Positions 18,992 to 24,900 of a DNA stretch of 51,158 nucleotides are shown here, in pieces. The notes below the pieces were generated by a model. It did not search any database, was not told where the DNA came from, and saw only the letters and a program-made list of their open reading frames with translations. The DNA is from an uncultured Flavobacteriales bacterium (lineage in GTDB: Bacteria; Bacteroidota; Bacteroidia; Flavobacteriales; Weeksellaceae), in contig CALJKL010000036.1 in the NCBI GenBank assembly GCA_937973555.1, positions 1-51,158 on the forward strand. Direction: 5' to 3'. The number at the start of each line of letters is the position of its first letter. The first letter of the stretch is position 1. A program made the position numbers and the translations under genes.

Positions 18992-18999
18992 TATCTTTG
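18992..18999 (+). promoter_or_regulatory. -7 element of the argS operon promoter
   Basis: TATCTTTG matches TAnnTTTG and lies 15 bases before the ATG at 19015. No clear -33 TTTG is visible; that position falls in the preceding terminator. Transcription would begin after the TTG at 18997, which argues against that codon as the argS start. Confidence 0.5.
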
Positions 19000-19014
19000 T
19001 ATAAAATTTTGAAG

Positions 19015-20772
19015 ATGGATATTAAACAGCATATACAATATTTGCTTGCAGAAGTTTTAAAAAACAATTATCAAATTGATAATCTTTCCTTGGAGGTTCA
19101 ACAGAATAAAACTGAATTCGAAGGTGATTTTACTGTGGTTATTTTTCCATTGGTAAAGATGGCGAAGAAAAGCCCGGATGTTTTGGGAAATGAACTGGGA
19201 GAAGAATTATTAAAAAATGAATTTGTAGACGGCTACAATGTGGTAAAAGGTTTTTTGAATCTCTCAGTAAAAAATGCTGCCTTTGTTCAAAATTTTAAAG
19301 ATATCAAATTACAATTTGATCAAAAAGAAAAAAAGAACCAAACGGTAATGGTGGAGTATTCTTCCCCTAATACCAATAAGCCATTGCACCTTGGCCATAT
19401 TCGCAACAACCTATTAGGGTTTTCAGTGGCTCAAATTCTTCAAGAGGCAGGCTATGATGTTATAAAAACTCAAATTATCAACGACAGAGGAATCCATATT
19501 TGCAAATCGATGTTGGCTTGGGAGAAATTTGGAAAGGGTGAAACTCCTGAAACTTCTGGTTTAAAAGGCGACAAGCTGGTGGGGAATTATTATGTAGAAT
19601 TCGATAAAAACTATAAGGCTCAAATCAATGAGTTAAAAGCCCAAGGCATAGATGAAGAAGCCGCCAAAAAACAAGCTCCATTAATTTTAGAAGCTCAAAA
19701 AATGCTTTTGGATTGGGAGCAAGGTAACCAAGAAGTAAGAGACCTTTGGGAAAAGATGAATACTTGGGTATATGCAGGTTTTAATGAGACCTATAAACGA
19801 TTAGGGGTTAATTTTGACCAAGTTCAATATGAGAGCAATACTTATATTCTAGGAAAAGATATTATTGAAGAAGGCCTTGCAAAAGGAGTATTCTTCAAAA
19901 AAGTAGATGGATCAGTGTGGATTGATTTAACTGAAGATGGATTAGATCAAAAACTCGTGCTTCGTGCAGACGGAACTTCGGTGTATATGACCCAAGATTT
20001 AGGAACTGCCGTGGAGCGCTTCAAACAAAATGACATTCAAAAACTCATCTATACCGTTGGGAATGAACAAGATTATCACTTCCAGGTATTATTCCTCATT
20101 TTGAAAAAATTGGGTTATGATTGGGCGAATCAGTTGTATCACCTTTCTTATGGAATGGTAGAATTGCCAGAAGGAAAGATGAAATCCAGAGAAGGTACAG
20201 TGGTAGATGCAGATGATTTGATGGAAGAAATGTACTTGACGGCCAAAGAAAAGTCGGAAGAATTAGGCAAACTAGAAGGCCTTACTCAAGAGGAAAAAGA
20301 GAAATCTTATGAAATAGTTGGATTAGGGGCTTTGAAGTATTTTATGCTCAAGGTAGACCCTAAGAAGAAAATGCTTTTCAATCCGGCAGAAAGTATCGAT
20401 TTTAATGGCAACACAGGTCCATTTATACAATATACCTATGCAAGGATTCAATCTTTGTTAAATAGAGCGCAATACAAAGAAGCAGAATTTGGGAATTACG
20501 AACCCAATGCTTCTGAAAAAGAACTCATCATGCAGTTGTCTAACTACAAAGAGGTGGTAGAAAAGGCAGCGGAAACATTAAGTCCGGCACAGGTAGCCAA
20601 TTATGTCTATGATTTGGTTAAAACCTACAATTCTTTCTATCAGAATAATCCAATCATGAATTTGGAAGACGAAAATGCAAAACAATTCAAACTTCAAATT
20701 TCGGATATAACCGCCAAAACCATTAAAAAATCTCTTCATTTATTAGGGATAGATGTGGTAAACAGAATGTAA
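19015..20772 (+). CDS. argS: arginyl-tRNA synthetase
   Basis: ArgS charges tRNA-Arg with arginine in the cytoplasm. From the ATG at 19015 the product is 585 residues. A longer frame back to a TTG at 18997 is unlikely because a promoter -7 box overlaps it. The class I signature His-Leu-Gly-His lies at 125-128, and the KMSKS-equivalent Lys-Met-Lys-Ser-Arg at 388-392. The N-terminal additional domain precedes residue 110, and the C-terminal anticodon-binding helical domain occupies about 470-585, ending in Val-Asn-Arg-Met as family members do. It is the first gene of an apparent operon with menE, arfB and a small protein gene. Confidence 0.97.
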   Translation: MDIKQHIQYLLAEVLKNNYQIDNLSLEVQQNKTEFEGDFTVVIFPLVKMAKKSPDVLGNELGEELLKNEFVDGYNVVKGFLNLSVKNAAFVQNFKDIKLQFDQKEKKNQTVMVEYSSPNTNKPLHLGHIRNNLLGFSVAQILQEAGYDVIKTQIINDRGIHICKSMLAWEKFGKGETPETSGLKGDKLVGNYYVEFDKNYKAQINELKAQGIDEEAAKKQAPLILEAQKMLLDWEQGNQEVRDLWEKMNTWVYAGFNETYKRLGVNFDQVQYESNTYILGKDIIEEGLAKGVFFKKVDGSVWIDLTEDGLDQKLVLRADGTSVYMTQDLGTAVERFKQNDIQKLIYTVGNEQDYHFQVLFLILKKLGYDWANQLYHLSYGMVELPEGKMKSREGTVVDADDLMEEMYLTAKEKSEELGKLEGLTQEEKEKSYEIVGLGALKYFMLKVDPKKKMLFNPAESIDFNGNTGPFIQYTYARIQSLLNRAQYKEAEFGNYEPNASEKELIMQLSNYKEVVEKAAETLSPAQVANYVYDLVKTYNSFYQNNPIMNLEDENAKQFKLQISDITAKTIKKSLHLLGIDVVNRM

Positions 20773-20773
20773 T

Positions 20774-21817
20774 ATGATTCTTGATTTTTCTCAAAATATC
20801 AATATTGAATCACTTTCTCCAAAGAATAATTTTGAGGAGAAGGTGATTTCTTTTTTGAGAGAATGGTACTCAGATGCTAAAACGGTTAGCGTGCAAACGT
20901 CGGGAAGTACGGGAACGCCGAAAATTTTTGAAATTGAAAAAGAAAAAATGAGGCAATCCGCCAAGATGACTTGCGATTTTCTTGGCTTAAAGCAAGGCGA
21001 TACCGCATTATTGTGCTTGCCAGTAGAATACATTTCCGGAAAAATGATGCTCGTAAGAGCCATCGAGAGAAAATTAAAAATTTTTGTTGAAGAACCTTCT
21101 TCTCAGCATCATATTCTGAATGAAGTCAGCTTTTGTGCCATGACGCCTCTCCAAGTCCAACATTCTTTGGACAGCATTCATTTGATTAAAAATTTAATTA
21201 TCGGTGGAGCTGCTGTTTCAGAAAATTTAAAGAGACACTTCGACAGGCTCAGTGTGACAGAACAAAAACACAGAGTGTTCGAAACCTACGGCATGAGTGA
21301 AACCCTTTCACATATTGCCTTGAAGCAGATTTCACCTAATCAAGAAGAATATTTCACCATTTTAGAAGGTGTAGAAATATCTTTGGATGAAAGAGGGTGT
21401 CTCAGAATATCAGCACCACAACTCAACCCAGAAATTTTGCAAACCAATGATTTGGTAGAATTGAAAAATGTAAAACAATTTAAGTTTCTAGGAAGATATG
21501 ACAATGTCATCAATTCTGGTGGGGTAAAGATTTTTGCGGAAGAATTAGAAAATAGCGTAAAATCTAAATTGGGAGACGCCATACACGATTTGGTTTTTTT
21601 AGGAAGGGCTGATGATTCGTTGGGAGAAAAATTGGTTTTGGTGATAGAATTACCCACAATAAAGGCTGATGAGTTCCAACAAAATCTAAAATCTAAAATC
21701 TCACATCTAAAATTTGAAAACCGTTTCCATATTCCTAAAGAAGTCTTATTTTTAGATAAATTCCCAAGAGCCGAAAATGGTAAAGTCTTGAGAAAAGAAA
21801 TTCTAAAATTCATCTGA
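20774..21817 (+). CDS. menE: o-succinylbenzoate-CoA ligase-like AMP-binding enzyme
   Basis: MenE activates o-succinylbenzoate with ATP and CoA in menaquinone synthesis. This 347-residue protein is a compact acyl-adenylating enzyme, as is usual for Bacteroidota MenE. The phosphate loop Thr-Ser-Gly-Ser-Thr-Gly-Thr-Pro-Lys lies at about 41-49. Glu-Thr-Tyr-Gly-Met-Ser-Glu forms the A5 motif, Leu-Gly-Arg-Tyr-Asp-Asn-Val-Ile-Asn-Ser-Gly-Gly is the hinge, and a catalytic-type Lys sits in Glu-Asn-Gly-Lys-Val-Leu-Arg-Lys near the end. No other men genes are nearby, so the substrate is inferred from size and family resemblance. The ATG lies one base after the argS stop, and the stop overlaps the arfB start (TGATG). 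Confidence 0.85.
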   Translation: MILDFSQNINIESLSPKNNFEEKVISFLREWYSDAKTVSVQTSGSTGTPKIFEIEKEKMRQSAKMTCDFLGLKQGDTALLCLPVEYISGKMMLVRAIERKLKIFVEEPSSQHHILNEVSFCAMTPLQVQHSLDSIHLIKNLIIGGAAVSENLKRHFDRLSVTEQKHRVFETYGMSETLSHIALKQISPNQEEYFTILEGVEISLDERGCLRISAPQLNPEILQTNDLVELKNVKQFKFLGRYDNVINSGGVKIFAEELENSVKSKLGDAIHDLVFLGRADDSLGEKLVLVIELPTIKADEFQQNLKSKISHLKFENRFHIPKEVLFLDKFPRAENGKVLRKEILKFI

Positions 21818-22209
21818 TGAAAACCTTTGAACACGAACTCACTTTTAAAACTTCCCGCAGTTCTGGAAGTGGTGGATAAAACGTGAATAAAGTTGAGACT
21901 TCAGTGACGGTGATGTGGAGGGTAAGTGATTCAATAGTTTTTTCTGAAAGGGAAAAAGAAAGAATTACATTAAAACTCAAAAACAGAATTTCCAGCGAAG
22001 GATTTCTTCAATTAACCGTTTCCGAAAGCAGAACCCAATTGCAAAACAAGAAAATAGCCATAGAAAGAATTCAGGAAATTGTCAATAGAGCCTTAATTAT
22101 TCCGAAAAAAAGGATTGCCACCAAGCCTAGCAGAACACAAAAGGAAAAAAGACTGGAGAGTAAAAAGAAGATTTCTGAAAAGAAGGAAAACCGAAAATTT
22201 AAATTTTAA
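21817..22209 (+). pseudogene. arfB: ArfB/YaeJ-type ribosome rescue peptidyl-tRNA hydrolase, interrupted at the GGQ codon
   Basis: ArfB frees stalled ribosomes by hydrolysing peptidyl-tRNA with a GGQ loop, while a basic C-terminal tail sits in the empty mRNA channel. The frame begins at the ATG at 21817, which overlaps the menE stop. It reads Met-Lys-Thr-Phe-Glu-His-Glu-Leu, then Ser-Ser-Gly-Ser-Gly-Gly at residues 15-20. Codon 21 (21877-21879) is TAA where the family has the catalytic Gln codon, and Asn-Val-Asn-Lys-Val-Glu-Thr follows. The rest is intact in the same frame for 110 codons, including the Lys/Arg-rich tail, to the TAA at 22207-22209. A single C-to-T change from CAA would explain it. 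Internal initiation at the GTG at 21883 would give a product lacking GGQ. Sequencing error, inactivation and regulated readthrough are all possible. Confidence 0.88.
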
Positions 22210-22219
22210 ATCAAAAGTT

Positions 22220-22366
22220 ATGAAAAAAGCCATATTCAGAATATTGAACCAGTTCAATAAAAAATTCCTTCCCAAATACAGTCATTTGGATCCAACCAAA
22301 CTCGCCAAGTTTCAAAAGGCAGTATTGGCTTATCGATATTATATTTTAATCAATTCTTTAGATTAA
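22220..22366 (+). CDS. small conserved basic protein (48 aa)
   Basis: This short gene starts 10 bases after the end of the arfB frame and encodes 48 residues. The N-terminus is Met-Lys-Lys-Ala-Ile-Phe-Arg-Ile-Leu, the middle contains Leu-Pro-Lys-Tyr and Asp-Pro-Thr-Lys-Leu-Ala-Lys-Phe-Gln, and the C-terminus ends in Asn-Ser-Leu-Asp. It resembles short hypothetical proteins of flavobacteria that are sometimes labelled SsrA-binding-related, but no domain can be assigned. It is basic, largely helical, and has no signal peptide. Position suggests it is the last gene of the argS-menE-arfB operon, with a terminator immediately after its stop. Confidence 0.65.
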   Translation: MKKAIFRILNQFNKKFLPKYSHLDPTKLAKFQKAVLAYRYYILINSLD

Positions 22367-22398
22367 AAAAGCCTCTCCAAACGGAAAGGCTTTATTTT
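22367..22398. terminator. terminator between the argS operon and a convergent gene
   Basis: An A-run and AAAGCCT-C-TCC pair with GGA-A-AGGCTTT (about 22368-22379 with 22382-22393, one mismatch), followed by T-rich sequence. It lies between convergent genes and can serve both. Confidence 0.72.
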
Positions 22399-22414
22399 TA
22401 TTTACTATTCAAGA

Positions 22415-23389
22415 TTAAGCATTTTCTAAAATATACTTGAAAATCAGTGGTGCACAAATGGTAGCATCAGATTCCACAATAAATTTCGGTGTGGTGATGT
22501 CTAGTTTCCCCCAAGTGATTTTTTCGTTCGGTACCGCTCCGGAATAAGATCCGTAAGATGTGGTAGAATCCGAAATCTGACAGAAATAACTCCAGAACGG
22601 GATGTCGTGCATTTCCATATCTTGGTACAACATCGGTACCACACAGATTGGGAAATCTCCTGCAATACCTCCTCCAATTTGGAAGAAGCCAACGCCTTTT
22701 CCACTACAGTTTTTAGGATACCAGTCTGCCAATTCCATCATGTATTCAATTCCAGACTTCATGGTAGAAGCCTTCAAATCTCCTTTGATGCAGTAGCTCG
22801 CAAAGATGTTTCCCATGGTAGAATCTTCCCATCCCGGTACAATAATCGGGAGGTTTTTCTCTGCTGCGGCTAGCATCCAAGAGTTTTCTTTCGGGATTTC
22901 ATAATATTGCTCCAATACTCCTGAAAGCAACATTTTGTACATATATTCGTGTGGGAAATATCTTTCGCCTTTAGTTTCGGCATCTTTCCAAATTTCATAG
23001 ATATGCTTCTGCAATCTTCTAAAAGCCTCCTCCTCTGGGATACAAGTATCGGTAACTCTATTCAATCCTCTCTCTAGCAAATCCCATTCTTCCTGCGGTG
23101 TAAGGTCTCTGTAATGAGGCACTCTTTCATAATGTGAGTGGGCTACCAAGTTCATTAAATCTTCCTCCAAATTGGCTCCTGTACAAGAAATAATGTCCAC
23201 TTTGTCTTCACGGATCATATCGGCCAAAATCTTTCCCATTTCAGCGGTAGACATTGCTCCAGCCAAAGTAATCATCATTTTTCCTCCATCCTTAAGGTGT
23301 GCCACATATCCTTTTGCAGCATCTACTAAGGCAGCCGCGTTAAAATGCAGATAATATTTTTCTATAAATTCGGTAATTGGTTTACTCAT
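22415..23389 (-). CDS. deoxyhypusine synthase-like protein
   Basis: From the ATG at 23389 (Met-Ser-Lys-Pro-Ile-Thr-Glu) the product is 324 residues. A longer frame to 23572 runs through the promoter and into the divergent gene, so it is rejected. The sequence follows the deoxyhypusine synthase fold: an NAD-binding region with Thr-Leu-Ala-Gly-Ala-Met-Ser-Thr-Ala and Ser-Cys-Thr-Gly-Ala-Asn-Leu-Glu-Glu-Asp, Pro-Gly-Trp-Glu-Asp-Ser, and near the end Ile-Thr-Trp-Gly-Lys-Leu. The Lys at about 295 matches the covalent lysine of eukaryotic enzymes. Bacteria lack eIF5A, so the product is probably not hypusine; related bacterial enzymes act on polyamines such as homospermidine. The substrate is inferred only. 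Confidence 0.85.
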   Translation of the reverse strand: MSKPITEFIEKYYLHFNAAALVDAAKGYVAHLKDGGKMMITLAGAMSTAEMGKILADMIREDKVDIISCTGANLEEDLMNLVAHSHYERVPHYRDLTPQEEWDLLERGLNRVTDTCIPEEEAFRRLQKHIYEIWKDAETKGERYFPHEYMYKMLLSGVLEQYYEIPKENSWMLAAAEKNLPIIVPGWEDSTMGNIFASYCIKGDLKASTMKSGIEYMMELADWYPKNCSGKGVGFFQIGGGIAGDFPICVVPMLYQDMEMHDIPFWSYFCQISDSTTSYGSYSGAVPNEKITWGKLDITTPKFIVESDATICAPLIFKYILENA

Positions 23390-23404
23390 CGTTAAAAATT
23401 TGCA

Positions 23405-23434
23405 CAAAGATAATAATTTAACCGCCCTTTCAAA
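23405..23434 (-). promoter_or_regulatory. promoter of the deoxyhypusine synthase-like gene
   Basis: Read on the minus strand, TTTG is followed after 18 bases by TATCTTTG (23405-23412), 15 bases before the ATG at 23389. This supports that start over the longer open frame. Confidence 0.6.
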
Positions 23435-23455
23435 AAAATATCTACCTTTACTTTC

Positions 23456-23770
23456 ATGAACGAGACCTTTATAAAGCAAGTTTTCGAAATCATCCGAATG
23501 ATTCCTTCGGGAAGAGTCACTAGTTATGGAGCTATTGCCAAGGCAGTAGGATTTCCTAATCATTCTAGGCATGTTGGCAATGCTTTACGTCATTATGAAG
23601 ATGACTTTCCTGCCCATAGAGTTTGCAATTCTTCGGGTATTATTTCAGCAGAAGGCTGTGTTCCTAAATTCACCCAAAAACTCAAAAAAGAAGGGGTAGA
23701 AGTGAAAGGGAATAAAATTCAAAACTTCAAAAATGTTTTTTGGAATCCTTTGGAAGAAATTCAATTATAA
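23456..23770 (+). CDS. alkyltransferase-like (ATL) DNA-repair protein, MGMT family
   Basis: This 104-residue protein is the small DNA-binding half of O6-alkylguanine-DNA alkyltransferases. It shows Gly-Arg-Val-Thr-Ser-Tyr-Gly (19-25), the recognition-helix region Ser-Arg-His-Val-Gly-Asn-Ala-Leu (37-44), and Pro-Ala-His-Arg-Val (52-56). In active methyltransferases the last motif is Pro-Cys-His-Arg-Val; here Ala53 replaces the acceptor Cys. That substitution defines ATL proteins, which bind and flip alkylated guanine and pass it to nucleotide excision repair rather than repairing it directly. A uvrC gene lies elsewhere in this window. The gene stands divergent from the deoxyhypusine-synthase-like gene and has its own terminator. 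Confidence 0.9.
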   Translation: MNETFIKQVFEIIRMIPSGRVTSYGAIAKAVGFPNHSRHVGNALRHYEDDFPAHRVCNSSGIISAEGCVPKFTQKLKKEGVEVKGNKIQNFKNVFWNPLEEIQL

Positions 23771-23779
23771 TTAAAAAAA

Positions 23780-23803
23780 GCGCAACCAATAGTTGCGCCT
23801 TTT
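23780..23803. terminator. bidirectional terminator between the ATL gene and recA
   Basis: A perfect 7-bp GC-rich stem (GCGCAAC, 23780-23786, with 23792-23798) and a five-base loop is flanked by seven A on the left and CTTTTT on the right. It lies between convergent genes. Confidence 0.85.
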
Positions 23804-23822
23804 TGTTTAATATTTTAAAAAA

Positions 23823-24824
23823 TTAAGCCTTATTCTTAATGGCTTCCTTTATTTTTTCTGAAAGCTCTTCCAGCAATTCTGGATTGTCTTTTAACAAATC
23901 TTTTACGGCATCACGTCCTTGTCCTAATTTGGTATCTCCATAACTGAACCAAGACCCACTTTTCTTCACAATATCGTAATCAACTCCTAAATCTAGGATC
24001 TCACCCACTTTAGAAATTCCTTCTCCATACATAATGTCGAATTCTGTATTCTTGAACGGTGGTGCTACTTTATTTTTTACGATTTTTACTTTCACACGAT
24101 TACCCACAGCATCTTCACCTACTTTGATAGGTGATCCACTTCTTCTAATGTCTAATCTTACAGAAGCATAAAATTTAAGAGCATTACCTCCGGTAGTTGT
24201 TTCAGGATTTCCGAACATTACCCCGATTTTTTCTCTCAATTGATTGATAAAGATTACGGTACATTTTGTTCTGGAAATGGTAGCCGTTAATTTTCTCAAA
24301 GCTTGAGACATTAATCTTGCGTGAAGCCCCATTTTAGAATCTCCCATTTCACCTTCTATTTCCGCTTTTGGAGTTAGAGCAGCTACTGAGTCTATTACTA
24401 CGATATCAATAGCTCCAGAACGGATAAGATTATCGGCAATTTCCAAAGCCTGTTCTCCGTTATCTGGTTGAGAAATGATAAGATTTTCTACATCAATTCC
24501 TAATTTTTTTGCATATACTGCATCAAAGGCGTGTTCTGCATCAATAAAGGCAGCAATTCCACCCTGTTTTTGAGCCTCAGCAATAGCATGCATCGTTAGG
24601 GTAGTTTTACCAGAAGATTCCGGTCCATAAATTTCTATTACCCTACCTTTTGGATATCCACCTACTCCTAAAGCGATGTCTAATCCTAGTGAACCACTTG
24701 GGATTACTTCTACTTCTTCTACGGCGCTATCGCTCATCTTCATCACGGTGCCTTTTCCGTAGGTTTTATCCATTTTTTCAAGGACAAGTGCGAGGGCTTT
24801 TTTCTTATCTTCTAAACTGCTCAT
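23823..24824 (-). CDS. recA: recombinase RecA
   Basis: RecA forms filaments on single-stranded DNA, catalyses strand exchange and triggers SOS self-cleavage. The product from the ATG at 24824 is 333 residues (Met-Ser-Ser-Leu-Glu-Asp-Lys-Lys-Lys). An ATG six codons upstream is less likely. Visible are Walker A Gly-Pro-Glu-Ser-Ser-Gly-Lys-Thr-Thr, Walker B Ile-Val-Val-Ile-Asp-Ser-Val-Ala, the L2 region with Asn-Pro-Glu-Thr-Thr-Thr-Gly-Gly-Asn-Ala-Leu-Lys, and a C-terminus rich in Lys and Glu. Length is close to other flavobacterial RecA proteins. It is a single gene read toward the ATL terminator. Confidence 0.98.
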   Translation of the reverse strand: MSSLEDKKKALALVLEKMDKTYGKGTVMKMSDSAVEEVEVIPSGSLGLDIALGVGGYPKGRVIEIYGPESSGKTTLTMHAIAEAQKQGGIAAFIDAEHAFDAVYAKKLGIDVENLIISQPDNGEQALEIADNLIRSGAIDIVVIDSVAALTPKAEIEGEMGDSKMGLHARLMSQALRKLTATISRTKCTVIFINQLREKIGVMFGNPETTTGGNALKFYASVRLDIRRSGSPIKVGEDAVGNRVKVKIVKNKVAPPFKNTEFDIMYGEGISKVGEILDLGVDYDIVKKSGSWFSYGDTKLGQGRDAVKDLLKDNPELLEELSEKIKEAIKNKA

Positions 24825-24900
24825 TTTTATAAATTTTCTCAAAAATACTAATTAATTTTGGTATAATTTAAAAGAACTTTTCCACAATTTGTTAAAAGAA

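Noticed and set aside
18997..19014. TTG start giving a six-residue longer ArgS
   Set aside because: The TTG overlaps a TATCTTTG promoter box, so it would not be transcribed; the ATG at 19015 gives the usual N-terminus.
21680..21716. Short AAAATCT-type repeats near the end of menE
   Set aside because: They are within an intact conserved frame and too short to be more than local codon repetition.
21883..22209. Independent gene starting at GTG 21883
   Set aside because: It is the continuation of the arfB frame after the TAA and would lack the GGQ catalytic loop.
23390..23572. N-terminal extension of the deoxyhypusine synthase-like protein
   Set aside because: It runs through that gene's own promoter and into the divergent ATL gene.
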